A stretch of DNA of 64,000 nt from Pisaster brevispinus (GCA_023634235.1 JAMKCF010000020.1:12065873-12129872); one strand, 5' to 3'; numbered from the stretch's first letter, positions 1 through 12,172 are shown. The notes: a model not told the origin generated them from the letters alone. Made by a program: numbers and translations.

Positions 1-118
1 AAAAAATTATGTAAACTATTATCTCAGTCAAGCAAATAGTACTCAAGGTTTAAGAGGATATGAGAAGATACTGCTTACCAGCCAGTGGACCTATGGTATA
101 AATGCAAAAGAAAAGGGT

Positions 119-213
119 TAATGGCCTGACATTTTGACCCTAGCAGAGTTTTTCTCGAAGTCCAACCTTTGGGAAAGACTCAGCTAGGGTCGAAACATCA
201 AACCATTTACTAC
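119..213. repeat. Foldback (palindromic) repeat, copy 1
   Basis: Two inverted arms (GACCCTAGCAGAG on the left, CTNNGCTAGGGTCGAAAC on the right) surround a short spacer and could fold into a hairpin. The same unit occurs at 19,174-19,262 (duplicate copy) and, shorter, at 56,347-56,404. It is a dispersed foldback or MITE-like element with no coding capacity. Confidence 0.6.
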
Positions 214-754
214 TTTTGCAAGATTTTAGAGAAGTACAAGAAGTACATGAAGTGAAAGGCAGAGAAGAAACCCCTTGGTCAACCTGCCTGGATGCCCTTT
301 TCATGTGAACTTTTGAAGTTTTGGTCTCCTCCACAAAGTCTAACCCTACAAGTTTCACAAATAGTTATTGCAGAGTTATGTAAGTTAATGTTCTTCATTT
401 CAACCATGTAACCAAGCTGAGTGTGTGTAAGGAACCCGTTAATAATACAAACAATATGCTGGGGCCCATCTGTGGCAAAACAGCCCAACTTAAAAATTTT
501 GTGGTTTTTATACAAGATCATTTTGGGGTAAATTGAGGGCGCTTTTTCTATTTCAAAGTTTCAAAGGCATGCTATGTATGGTTTTGAATATAGCATGTCC
601 TATACTTGCTTTTCTCAAATAGTCATTTTGCGAGTTAGGCTGTTTTGCCATGGAAGGGCCGCCCAGTTCTTATAATTATAGCGCTCATAAATTTGCTGCA
701 AGGTATGCGAAGCTATGTTCAAAATATAGGATCCATTTATTCACATGCATGCAG

Positions 755-860
755 CACCATGTAATGGTTTACAAGGAGCTGTGGCCCAACCTGCAGCCAC
801 CCAAAAAAAGGGGGGGGGTGAACCCCTTCTCTTACATTCTTAACGATAAGTGAACAAACT
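755..860 (-). repeat. SINE 3' fragment
   Basis: Resembles the distal half of the tRNA-derived SINE at 47,306-47,592 (tail-to-body stretch with CCCTTCTCTTA and AACGATAAGTG). Truncated, with no tRNA-like head. The counterpart in copy B is at about 19,805-19,905. This similarity explains part of the small open frame at 650-853. Confidence 0.45.
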
Positions 861-887
861 GGTTCTTTTACCTGCGTGTCATAACCA

Positions 888-1080
888 GGGCCCAATTTCA
901 TAGAGCTTCTTAAGCAGAAAATATTGCTGAACAATTTTCTGCTTAGCCAAAGTGAGCAGGATACCGTCACAGATTGAACATGAAAAATGGCATTTTGGCC
1001 TTGTAGCCTTATTCTGGAAAGCATACTTTTGTTTTGCTTAGCCACTTCTCGTGCTTTAGCAGCTCTATGAGATTGGGCCC
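888..1080. mobile_element. Palindromic MITE family 1 (copy A-1)
   Basis: About 193 bp, beginning GGGCCCAATTTCATAGAGCT and ending with the reverse complement (AGCTCTATGAGATTGGGCCC). The interior is also largely self-complementary (CTTAAGCAGAAAAT...). No coding capacity, consistent with a non-autonomous DNA transposon. At least ten copies occur in this window. Confidence 0.8.
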
Positions 1081-1511
1081 GGGACTTGAACACACACTCT
1101 GCTCCGCATACCTTGTAGAAAAAATGTGTTGTTATTATTAAGGTTTTCCTTTCTTCTGGCTCCAAATCTGTCATACATTGTAATTTTACCAAAACTCACT
1201 CATTTCATCATTCAAAAAAGAAAGAAATTTTTTATGACAGAAACCAATTATTCTGACAAGACCTTGAGTCTTTGCAATGGTCAAGTCCAAAAAAAATTAA
1301 CTTTTTTCATTTTCCTTCATCCGTTCATTCATTTTTATGAACAAACCATCTGGCAGCACAAAGGTGAATTACTTGGCATTACAAGAAGTTTAAAACTTTT
1401 ATAATGAATTCACACAGAAAAACTAGTTATTTTGCATTGCCTATATGTATGGGCCACTGGTAAATAATTAGAAGAAGCCAGTTTGTGTGAGTGGAACTAC
1501 ATCACACTTAC

Positions 1512-1670
1512 AGGCCCGGAATTCCATCTTTGAGAGGGCAAGGCCATTTTCATTTTGGAAAGGGCGCTCTCATTGGAAAATCTTAAAGTCTGTAGGAAAC
1601 TTTTTAAGGGGCACCAAGGCCAAGACCAGAGCAATGGAGGCTTATGCCTCCATTGCCTCAATGTAATTCC
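1512..1670. repeat. Dispersed repeat family 3 (AGGCCTG ends), copy A only
   Basis: About 160 bp with CACCAAGGC, AATGGAGGC...GCCTCCATTGCCTC and GGAATTCC-type ends. Related to 18,603-18,774, 38,476-38,617, 40,075-40,239 and 61,568-61,756. It lies in the 1.2 kb that copy B lacks. Confidence 0.6.
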
Positions 1671-2640
1671 ACTTATGAACAAGAGAGTGATTATGATAAA
1701 CAATTCCTAGGCCCAATAGACCATGTGACCTGTGACATCACGTTTACAAAAGAGCCACAGAGCCTGGACTTCCTGCAGGCACAATTTGTATGTAGCTCAA
1801 TGGAAGAAAACAGATTGCACTGTCTGATTTTTATCAACTTTCGATATGAAGGAAAGGGGGCACATCTCAAAACTTCTTCAGCTGTCATTTTTACAACTCT
1901 TGAATTGATGTGGAAATTATGACACAAAAAGTAAAATTTCCCATACGACCAGTGTAGTATCTTGCCTGCCAGGATATGCCATAGAAAATACACGGCCATT
2001 TTTTTTTTTTATACAAGGTAACGTGTTCTATAAACTGTGCAAGTTTCATCTGTATCCAAGTTTCCAAGTTGGTCCCAACTAGATTAAGTTTTACGTGCGC
2101 AATTCTGTTTCTTCAAATACTTTAGTGTAGTGTATGGCTATAAAGATTATATCATTATTTTTGGAAAGTAAAGTTTAGCCATGAAGTATCTGAATGTAAA
2201 ATAAACCAACAAAGAAAACCTGAGAATGAGACTTGACCTCTGTTTCCGGTTACTTGTTAACAATTGGTATTTTGCTCAACTGACGTCCAATTTCATAGAG
2301 CTGCTTAAAACACAAAAAGCAGCTAAGCACAGCATTTATGATCATAGCTGGGGTGTGGCTGTGCTATGAACTGTGACCCAGTAACTGCACGTGCTCTGTC
2401 AGATCACAAAGGGCGCCATTGTTATTATATTGTGATGTGACAGCCAGTGTGTGTGCAGTAAAATAACTGGGTTAGAGAGCATAACTCCATGTACAGCAAC
2501 AGGCCTGGTACGATCATGATAACCCCCAACATTACATACTGTAGATGAGCGAAATAGTAAGCACAGAAGAAAACTTTAGCTTATAAGACAAATTGTTTTA
2601 CATTGCACTTTATCAAGGGTCATCTCAAAGCACTTGCAAG

Positions 2641-2800
2641 ATGCAGTGGCGTAACTAGACATTTTCATGGGGGGGGGGGGGCAGGGAAAGCTGGGGCGAA
2701 GACAAATTAAGAGGGCTATCTAATGTATCAAACCATCCTTTTTTTCAAACTCATTTTTTTTTTTGGGGGGGGGCAAAGGTTCTGCCAGTATGGATAAGAC
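2641..2800 (+). repeat. G-rich transposon-end-like repeat
   Basis: GCAGTGGCGTAACTAG followed by a long G run resembles the CAGTGGCGTA...GGGG ends of some DNA transposons. A second G run follows at about 2765. The copy B counterpart is at about 21,096-21,215. No matching inverted right end was found, so this is at best a remnant. Confidence 0.35.
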
Positions 2801-4248
2801 TGCCCCAACAGAACTGATGGGTCCCCCCAAAATAGTAAATATGTAAAGTACATTGTGTACATAAATGTTTTATATTAGAGTTTGTCTCCAAGTTGGAACG
2901 CACAAGGGAAAACACATAGCCCCAACAGAACCGAGTGTCTTTATGACATAAAAGCATTACATAAAGTAAATACTGTAATTTAATATGACATTATAAGCAT
3001 TTTAATTTCCCAAAGTTGCACGAACAAGGGTACCAATAAAAGTAGCCCTTGGAAACAATAAGGCGCTATTGTTCATGAAATCCCCAAAACAATTGTTTCT
3101 TAAGATTATTATGACCAGTACCTGCTAAAATAGTAATTTTTCGCCAAAAAATGAAATAATCACTGATATTTTGTAAATAATACCATTATAAGTTAAAAAC
3201 AAACACAAAAGTGTAGTGACTTTTATTGCATGAAATCCCTCACAAATATTGAATGTTTGAAAGCATTAAAACTAGTCTCTTTTGCTGGCATAATTTATTT
3301 ACTTTTAATAATATTTTATCATCGGGGTGTATCAACTTTCTATGCATGTAAAGAACCAATCGGGATAGTAGCCAGATACGAAAACTCAAAACCCTGTGGG
3401 AAAAATGAGATCGTACATTGGCCCCCATGCTTGCTATCTCATGCCAACCTGATCATCGGATTCACTACAAGCAACTGCTAATAAATACACTATCAAGTAA
3501 TTTTGTTATTGATGTATCATGGTGAAAACAAATAACTATGCTAGTGCACCAACAGCATTCAACGTCAAATCCTTGTAATACCAAAGGTGGACCGTAAGGG
3601 CAGGAGGTGGGTTGAAAAGTTTTTGAGCGAACCCCGCCACAAACTACAATGGAGTAACATGCCAAGAATAAAGCCTTTGATCGCTTACTCGATAAAATGA
3701 TTTAAATAAAGCATCTTGTTACAGTGTAGGGTGTACAAGGTGATGCAGGTCTGCAGCACTCTGCTGCCAGCACACATGTCAGGAAACATTGGAGCGAGCC
3801 TCCTTCTCTTAAAGATAAATGTACTAGGCATTTACAAACAGCATTAGGAATGTTCCTAACAGTCAAAGAAAACCTCAAACAATATGACAACAAAACTCAG
3901 ACAATAATTTAGATACATAAATAATACTTGGGCTCTGCTACATTAACATTACTTCAGATAAACTCCAGTAAATATAAACACTACAATATAACAAAAATGT
4001 ATAATTAGATAATGAAAGTTGCATTTGAGCGCTTAGTAGACAAAATGCATGTTTTACAAAATTACGCTTTACTATTTTGTTATTCACTGCGCTGATTAAA
4101 TAGTTGTTGGTGCTGATGAGGGTGAGCTGTTAATAATGATTTATTGTGAGTGATATTATTAGGGTGTTAGTGCGAGGGTTAAGTTAAAAAATTAAGCGTA
4201 AGTTAAGTGTTAGTTCAGTGTTAGTTCAGTGTTAGGGTGAGAAGTACT

Positions 4249-4390
4249 GGGCTCGATTTCACAAAACACCAAGATTCATCTTAAGATGAGTTGTCAATCA
4301 TAGTGATTTGTATTCATAGTGACATCACACTTTGTAAAGCAATTATCGTTATGATATGATCAATCTAAGCTCTTTGTGAAACCCAGCCCT
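4249..4390. mobile_element. MITE family 2 (copy A)
   Basis: About 142 bp, from GGGCTCGATTTCACAAA to TTTGTGAAACCCAGCCCT, with inverted ends and an interior ATCTTAAGAT palindrome. Also at 22,678-22,820 and 49,879-50,028. No coding capacity. Confidence 0.7.
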
Positions 4391-5346
4391 GGTGTTGTGA
4401 TTGTGGCCATGGTTTGTGTTCGCATTGCAACAGAGTCCTGCTCACGCACACCAGAGTCCTGATTTCGCCAAAACATGTTTTCTGTCTATTTTGCGCTCAA
4501 ATGCACATTGAAATTTCCCACACATCTTTGAATTATACTTAGTGAGCAATATTTAAAGTTTCTCATTATAGATAAATTTTGAGATACGGGGGACACGGTA
4601 TCCCACCATTAGGTTTGGGTAAATCTGTCTGTATGGTAAACCCAAACCAAACAGTGCACTCCTATAGTGTCCATCATATCTCAAAAAGGCTAACTCCGAT
4701 TGATTTAATCTTTCAAATTCAAATTTCTTAACTCAAAATAAATAGTTTTACACAATAGCATCATTATGTTGTCAAAAGATTGTCCTCTTTTCTACCTTCA
4801 CCAAATAAACTATTTTATAAAGTTTGTTACAGAATAAAATGGCTAAACCTGAGCTGTTCTTGCCATGATTTTTAACATGTCTGAAAACAATGTACCAAGC
4901 TAATTTTACAATGGCGTTGGAGTTTGATGGATTCAAGAAAAACTTATTGAGTAAACATTAAAGTAAGGCCATGCCTGAATTAGTGGCTGCGGATGTGGCT
5001 TGATCATTTTGTGAACATGCATAAAGCATGTGAGGCCCATAGCAACAGCCATAGCAACAGCTGCATATTCAGGCACAGCCTAATTAAGATGGTCCTCTCC
5101 TTTAAGTGTCTTTATACAGTAAGGCACCGTCATGGTCCAGCTTGTTTCAGTTCAACATGTTGGGTGGGGATCATCCAGCTAGATGTAGAGCCCTGGTTTA
5201 GTAGTAAGATAATTCTCACCCCCCTAAAATTTGAAGAGCCCATAAACTAACCCCCCCATTTAGTCAACAGCGGATCTCCACTACCCCCCAGTGAGGAACA
5301 GCTTAATGAATTGGTGTGGTTGTGTGTGCCCTCATGGACAGGCAGC

Positions 5347-5427
5347 CATATTCTGGATGACTGTTAGTGAGTGTGCACACAATAAATATCAGTTCACTAA
5401 AGTTGTTGTCTCATCCATTCTTTACAG
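5347..5427 (+). repeat. 81-bp direct repeat, left
   Basis: Identical by eye to 6225-6305 (CATATTCTGGATGACTG to CATTCTTTACAG). Lies in the copy-A-only insertion. Confidence 0.8.
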
Positions 5428-6224
5428 GTATGTGGATTTTCCTTATAAGTTTCTTCCTAGTTCATTATTATATAGATCAGCTAGATATCATTTTTAGTCA
5501 CTTGCATTTTATTTGAAAGAAGAAATTTCTATTCTTATACATTTCCAAAACTTTCAATTGTTTTCATTGTATTGAACGGAATAGGTTTTTGCCAAAGATG
5601 TCAAAGAAAGTTCCATGGATGGATTGTTGGTTTTCTCATTAGATTATCTTGTTTTTCTATTGACATGTTGATTAGTTAGTTTGGTTATATGAAACACCAA
5701 TGATTATCAAATTTACTTGTGTTAAGTTTATATTCAATGACTTTTCCAATAATTTGTAACTTGGTGAGGAAAAGTCATGATAGTTTAGAAGTTTCAGTGT
5801 TCCTTTATACATGTACATGGATATAGCCATAGAACAAGGCATAGCAGTTAAAACAGTCCTGACCAGCTCTCTGGCCTGTGTGGCACCACTGTGTCTGGCA
5901 GAGAGATTAACAAAGCCCTGGGGCTATGGTCAGTGGTGGCAGGCAGATAAGATTAGGTTAGTTTAGTGCTTTGTTTATAGAACCACCACCAGAGCTTGCC
6001 AAGATCCCCAAGGAAAGTGGGTTTTTAAGTTAATGTTTTTCTTTATTCTGCTATCTTATGTTTTTCTTTGTTTTGAGTCACTTGAAAAAGGACAGCAAAT
6101 TACCCAGTTATAGAGTTTAGGTTCATGGATTTTAGGATTGTTTAAGCACACTTTAGATCAATTGTCTACCTCCATGCCTTGACTTTGTTTATATTGTTTA
6201 CATGTAGTTTATATAAGTTTGTCA

Positions 6225-6305
6225 CATATTCTGGATGACTGTTAGTGAGTGTGCACACAATAAATATCAGTTCACTAAAGTTGTTGTCTCATCCATTCTT
6301 TACAG
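6225..6305 (+). repeat. 81-bp direct repeat, right
   Basis: Partner of 5347-5427, about 880 bp downstream. No substitutions seen between the two. Confidence 0.8.
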
Positions 6306-7193
6306 ATAATGTTTATAATGTAACGAACGAGAGGCGTTACATAGACATGGCATAGTCTTTCTTCATGCAGTTGGTGACAGTCCACAAAATGTTACTTACA
6401 AAGTTGTGGTGTCAACATCACTAAATAAGTCACTTGAACAGTTGAACTTGTATGACAGAGAGTTATCTCGTTAGACTTGACTTAATCCTTCAATTGGTGA
6501 CACACCATCCAAAAACTATTTGTTGGCCTCAGCATCCCTACATCACTTGACTGGTTAAACTGGTAACGGAGAGGCTTCTAGCTAGAATTGACAGTCCTTC
6601 TTCAGCTGGTGGTACACAGTCCAAAAAGCATTGATAACCCTCAGGATTGGGTGCATGCCATCTCCAAGTTCATCATCTCAGTCTGCACCCTGCAGCAGAA
6701 AATAAGCCATTTTAAAGATTTATTTTGATAATCTCTTTTAGTAGTTTTCAGTTGTTCTGAGAAATAATGAAGTCTAAATGCTATCATGTGCAAGAAAATT
6801 CTCCTCCAATGATGAGCTCCAATCTGTTCTTCAACTCACTGAATATAAACACACAACGTGACACAACATTCCAGGTTGTTTCTTTTTGTGATTTTTGTTC
6901 AATCTTTTTATCTATTTTGTTTACTTGGCCCCCTCTTTTATTGAAGTTTTCCATCAGTTGGTTATGGGGGTGTTTATTGAAAACCAAACGATGGAAATGA
7001 ATGTATTCTTTCATATCAACATTTTGAAACCTTGTAATGTGCTAATTCTGAAACATTTACCAATTTGCCAAATTCGGGGGATGAACCTTAATTCTCTTCA
7101 AAGAAAAAGTTGTAGTTTTTTTTTTCAAACCTTGGGTGTGCAAGCTTCAACTTTGACTGGATTAGCACATAAACACACATGACACAATATTCC

Positions 7194-7390
7194 AGGACCT
7201 AATTTCATAGAGATGCTTCAGCACTCAAAATCTAGCTCAGCACAACAAAATTATTCTTACAAGAATAAGTTAACCAGCTAAAATAGCATGTCAAATGCGC
7301 TGTTTCTGACTGGTATCCTGCTAATTTTTGCTGAGCACAAAATTGGTAAGCAAAATTGTCTGCTTAAGCAGCTCTATGCAATTTGCCCAG
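7194..7390. mobile_element. Palindromic MITE family 1 (in module array, copy A)
   Basis: Starts AGGACCTAATTTCATAGAG and ends CTCTATGCAATTTGCCC. The interior contains the family signature of CTGGTATCCTGCT and TGCTTAAGCAGCTCTATG. It lies inside the tandem module array; the copy B counterpart is at about 24,746-24,943. Confidence 0.7.
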
Positions 7391-9103
7391 GTTTGTTTTC
7401 TTTTTGTCTTTCTTGTTAAATCTTTTTTTCTGAAAATTAACTTGACCTCCTCTTCTGATGAAGTTTTCCAACAATGTTGGTTGTATGGGCGTTTTACTGC
7501 AAACTAAAGGATGGGAATGAATGTATTCTTTGACATCGATGATCTGAAAGTTTCAAAGGTGCTAATTCCGAAACATTAACTCCCTCGCTTGTGGGATGAA
7601 CCTTCCCTTCAAAGAAAAGTTTACTATATTTTTTTTTTTCAAACTTATTACCAAACGTCTGTTGTTGACTCTTTGCACCTGACCAAAAATTGGTTATAGC
7701 CTCAACATACCTACGTCACTTGAACGGTTGAACTTGGAGCAGAGAGTCATCTAGCTAGAATTTACCCAGTCCTTCTTCAGCGTGTTGGTTGGCCTCAGGA
7801 TTGTGTGTATTCCATCTCCACAGTCATCGTCTCAGTCTGCAGTAAAAAAAACCAAGCTGTTTTCAATGATCAATTTGATAAACTCTTTTAATCAGTCATG
7901 ATATTAGACCCCTAGAACAAAAAGTAAAAAAAACCTCATTGAGTACCAAACAAGAGCTGACCAACATGACCAAATGAGGTTAGAACAAATTTGCAATTTT
8001 TTTTTAGGGCCAACAAAATCAAAAATCAGACTTTTTTTGAAGAATATCTTGCCTGTTTAATACAAGTATCAGTTGTTCAGTGGAGTATTGAAGGCCGACT
8101 GCTGTCATGTGCAAGAAAATTCTCCTCAACTTCCTATCAGTTCTTTAACTCATCATCGACCATAAACACACAACATGAGAAAACATTCCAGGTTTTTTTG
8201 TGTTTGTGTTTTGGTTGTATGGTGTGTTTATTGCAAACTTAAGGATGAAATTCAATGTATTCTTTCAAATCGATGATTTGAAACATTCAAAAGTGACAAT
8301 TCTGAAACATTTACTCCTTTGCCAAGTTTTTTGGATGAGCCTTCTCTTTAAAGAAAAGTTTTATTTCAAGGTCATTGTCTCAGTCTGCAGTAGAAAGTTA
8401 ACCATTTTCAACGATTGCTTTTGACAAACTCTTTTAATACAGGTTTCAGTTGTTCTGAGGAATAGTAAGTCTGAATGCTATCATGTGCAGCTTCAATTCA
8501 ACTCATTGAACATAAACACACAAAATGCTCAAAATTCCATGTTTTGGGTTGGTTTTTTGGGGGGGGGGTTTCTTTCTCTTAAATTCTTTACCTCCTTATT
8601 TTCATGAAGTTTTCCAGCAGTTGGTTGTATGGCCTGTTTATTGCAAACTAAAGGATGGGAATAAATGTGCTAACTCTGAAACATTCACCTGCTTTGCCAA
8701 ATTTGTGGGATAAGCCTCAATCTCTTCAAAGAAAAGATTACCATCCAAATCTTTGCTCAAACTTACCAGGCAGTCCGTTGTGGACTCTATGCACCTGTCC
8801 AAAAAGCATTGTTCAGGCTCTACATTCCTACGTCACTTGAAAGGTTGAAATTGTAACAGAGGCAAGACTTGTTACAGTCCTTCTTCAGCTGGTGGCACAC
8901 AGCAAGATTGGATGTATGTCGTCTCCAAGGTCATTGTCTACACCTGCAGTTGAAAATAAACAATTTTCAAAGATCAATTTTTGATGAAACTCTTTGAATA
9001 CAAGTTTCAGTTGTTCTGAGGAATAGCAAGTCTAAATGCTAATATGTGCAAGAACACCACCTTCACTGATGAGCTCCCATCAGTACTGCAACTCATTGAA
9101 CAT

Positions 9104-9275
9104 TAAGCAGACAATTTTCCTGACAATTCTTGTGCTTAGCAAAAATGAGCAGGATTCCAGTCAGAAACGGTGCATGTGACACTGTGTTTAGCTGGTGACC
9201 TTTTTCGGGTAAGCATAATTTGGTTGTGCTTAGCTACCATTTGCGTTTTAAGCAGCTCTATCAAATTGGGTCCTG
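9104..9275. mobile_element. Palindromic MITE family 1, 5'-truncated
   Basis: Retains GCTTAGCAAAAATGAGCAGG, GGTAAGCATAATTTGG and the end AAGCAGCTCTATCAAATTGGG but lacks the full left terminus. A further end fragment follows at about 9299-9320. Counterpart at about 26,673-26,848. Confidence 0.6.
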
Positions 9276-10189
9276 AAATTTTTAGTCATGTTGTGTGTTA
9301 AGCAGCTATATGAAATTGTTCCAATGTTTGTTTTCTTTTTGTGCTTCTTGTTAAATATTGTTCTGAAAATTAACTTGACCTCCTCTTCTAATGACATTTT
9401 CCACCAGTTGGTTGTACGTGGTGTTTGTTTCAAATTAGAGGATGGGATTGAATGTCTTCTTTCAATTGATGATTTGATTAAAAACATTCAAAGGTGCTAA
9501 CTCTGAAACAGTAACTCCTTTGCTTGTTGGATGAGCCTTCTCTTCGAAGAAAAAGTTTCCGAATTAATTTTGCCACGTACCAACTTGTCTTTGCACCTTT
9601 ATCCTCCAACGATGCTCATCCAAACAGCTCCCGTTGTAGTCCTCCAGCTGTTGACACACAGTCCAAAAGGTGTTGGTAAGCCTCAGGATTGGGTGTATGT
9701 CATTTCCAAGGCCATCGTCTCAGTCTCTGGTACAAAATAAACCATTTTCAAAGATTACTTTTGATAAACCCATCTCAAACAATGCAAGTATCAGTCGTTC
9801 AGCGAGGAATAGTTTATGTCTGAGTTTTATCATGTGCAAGAAAATTCTCCTTCACCGAGCTCCAATCAGCTTTTCAACCCATTGAACATAAAACACACAC
9901 CATGACATAACATTCTAGGTTTAGTTTTTTCTTTTTGTGTGCTTTTTTTTTTAACCGTTATGAAACCTTGATCTCCTGTTTTAATGAAGTTTTCCACCAG
10001 TTGGTTGTATGGTGGGTTTATTGCAAACTAAAGAATAGGAATAAATGTATTCTTTGATTTGGAGCGTTCAAAGCTGCTCATTCTGAAATATTATACTCCT
10101 GTGCTAAGTTTGCAGGATGAACATTCTCTTCAAGGAAAAGTTGTAAAATAAATTTGTCAAAGTTACAAAGTGGTCTGTTGTTGTCTCTT

Positions 10190-10352
10190 GCACCTGTATC
10201 CTCTAGCAATGCTCACCCAAAAGATCTGGCTGTAGTCACCACTCTCTGTACCCTCCAACGATGCTCATCCAAACAGCTCCTGTTGTAGCCACCACTCCCT
10301 GTACCCTCCAACGATGCTCATCCAAACAGCTCCTGTTGTTAAAGTCACCACT
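10190..10352. repeat. 52-bp minisatellite, copy A
   Basis: About three tandem units containing CCAACGATGCTCATCCAAAC and AGCTCCTGTTGTAG. The sequence matches part of the minus-strand exon-like motif of the preceding module, so the array seems to have expanded from it. Copy B counterpart at about 27,665-27,845. Confidence 0.75.
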
Positions 10353-11346
10353 CCTCAAGAGACTGCTCAACTGAGGGAAAATTTAGATAGGTACAGTAAA
10401 GTTCATCTCTATAGTATCTACATATCTTTATGATGAATTCCATTAAGAGCCAACTTTTAATGTTTCAGAAAGGATTTCAACTCATTTGGATTGTAAAAAC
10501 ACAATTTTGTTAAATCAAGTTATCTGGCTCTTTAGTTAACCTCGGTGGTTGTCATTGATCTTGCTGATGTAGAATCTCATTACTAGTATTTCGTCTGCTG
10601 GTAACAACGTCTTCAGCTACTTAAGAGATTCTTTTGAGAATCAACATCTGACTTTACTATGCATATCGCTGTTTTTCCATCCAAAATTGTTGATAAACTG
10701 ATGTTAACAATTGTTCATGATCCTCCAAGTGTCTTGATTGAGTTGTTGTCCCATTTGGTAGGTACTTTTCCCCCAGAAACAAGTTTTAACTGATAACTTG
10801 ATACATTACCAAATCCTTTGCATGACCCCAGTCCCTACTGGTAGGCGTCACCTCACCTCAGCTCAGTGAAGATATCAGCACACAAACTACTCCATCATTT
10901 CATTCGTTGAGAAGGAATACATGATCTGCTGTTTGGAAGAAAAAAATTATCTAGAAAGGTTAGCATTTTTGGGTCACATCAATTAGCCACGTTCAGGTTC
11001 GCCATGCACATTACCAGAGATAACCCCACTATACTTTACCAAACCAAGGTCATCTACGGTGTCCCAGAGCTGCCATCTGTGGACAACTGCTTCCCACAAC
11101 ACTCCTCTTTAGCGATAACAGTTTACAGGCTGGAGGAAAACAAAAACAACTAGATAAGAAGCTGTGGGGGAAAGATTGTTTTTCCTTTACACTTACCGTT
11201 ATACTTAACCTTAAAGTGCACTTGATACTTAACCTTCAATGCAAAAACTTGACCTCACTGTCCCGACTGACCTTGGGCCACTTTGGCAAGAACAGGTAAC
11301 AGACTGTGGAAAACAAAAAGAAGGTTATAGCCTACATGGAGGCCAA

Positions 11347-11612
11347 GTTAGACGCTGTTGAGAAAAATGGTTAGACGCTGTTGAGAAAAATGGTTAGACG
11401 CTGTTGAGAAAAATGGTTAGACGCTGTTGAGAAAAATGGTTAGACGCTGTTGAGAAAAATGGTTAGAAACTGTTGAGAAAAATGGTTAGACGCTGTTGAG
11501 AAAAATAGTTAGACGCTGTTGAGAAAAATGGTTAGACGCTGTTGAGAAAAATGGTTAGACGCTGTTGAGAAAAATGGTTAGACGCTGTTGAGAAAAATGG
11601 TTAGACGCTGTC
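11347..11612. repeat. 23-bp minisatellite, copy A (about 12 units)
   Basis: Near-perfect tandem units containing GGTTAGACGCTGTTGAG followed by an A run and TGG. One unit carries GGTTAGAAACTG. The array is flanked by unique sequence shared with copy B. Confidence 0.95.
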
Positions 11613-11769
11613 AAGAAATGGTTATTTTTCTTTTACTTTTACCCTGATACTTCACCTTTATACTTAACCTTTGGTGCAAACAGCCGACCCCACTGGCGTC
11701 CAGTCACTCATCAGAGACGTCAAAGGAAGAGTCTTCACCACCATCTACTCAAGTCTTGCATTTCCTGAT

Positions 11770-12172
11770 GGCAGCACAGTTCTCAGTTTTGGCTCAAGAC
11801 AATTTCACCCCTTATACTTACTTATTGTCAGTGAACCTGCTGAAAGAGTAGAGAGTTAGTCTTATCTCTAGGCCAACACTTGAAATACACTAGGCCTTAA
11901 CTGTCTTACCACTCATACAAACCTTAGCATTACTGACATCTCCCCCATGGATGATCTGCTCTCTCTCAACCTCCTGTCGTCTCTCTCGTCATCTTCAGTC
12001 TCTTTTCTTTCTTTTTTCCTGTTTTCTAACCTCATTCAGTTTTCCTTAAGTTTTTCGCAGCGCTTACAAATAAGTGGTTTAAGGAATTTTTACAATGAGC
12101 CCTATAAGCTTTTTTAAGCCCTAATATAGAAGATTTGTATTTTGGGACTACAGCTTTTTTTTTTAACTTGTC
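11770..12172. other. 403-bp segment missing from copy B
   Basis: Copy B passes from GCAATTCCTG to TGTTTGCCTAAAG (about 29,487), skipping this sequence. No splice-like boundaries or terminal repeats are evident. Confidence 0.6.

Larger units (their letters stand above)
5180..6345. mobile_element. Insertion present only in copy A, with 81-bp direct repeats
   Basis: Copy B runs directly from CATCCAGTT to AACATGGCATAG, while copy A has about 1.17 kb between these points. Inside are two 81-bp direct repeats (5347-5427 and 6225-6305) that appear identical, each holding ATAAATATCAGTTCAC and ending TTCTTTACAG. Near the right edge is TGTAACG...CGTTACA (about 6319-6339). The pattern recalls a small terminal-repeat retrotransposon, but no primer-binding site, polypurine tract or coding region is evident. 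Confidence 0.55.
6360..10360. repeat. Degenerate large tandem-module array, copy A
   Basis: About six diverged modules of 0.4-1 kb follow one another. Each repeats phrases such as TTTCCACCAGTTGGTTGTAT, GGATGGGAATGAATGTATTC, CAGTCCTTCTTCAGCTGG, CAGTTGTTCTGAGGAATAG and CATGTGCAAGAAAATTCTCC. Modules are interrupted by MITE family 1 elements. Read on the minus strand, most modules carry a CTGCAG followed by an open stretch reading DD-LGDGIHPIL with variations. This could be repeated exons or their decayed remains; the flanking parts carry conserved stop codons. The family is not recognised. Confidence 0.7.

Noticed and set aside
650..853. Small protein gene conserved at 19,700-19,900
   Set aside because: Conservation is only the segmental duplication. 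The frame overlaps a SINE fragment and a G run with length changes.
3230..3481. 83-codon hydrophobic frame conserved at 21,665
   Set aside because: Explained by duplication; there are several non-conservative changes in a short stretch, and no splice or start context or family.
6784..7014. Minus-strand 76-codon frame, nearly identical in copy B
   Set aside because: Equivalent positions in the other modules carry stops, so the frame is not kept across the array.
11347..11612. CRISPR array
   Set aside because: Units are contiguous with no spacers, and the genome is eukaryotic.
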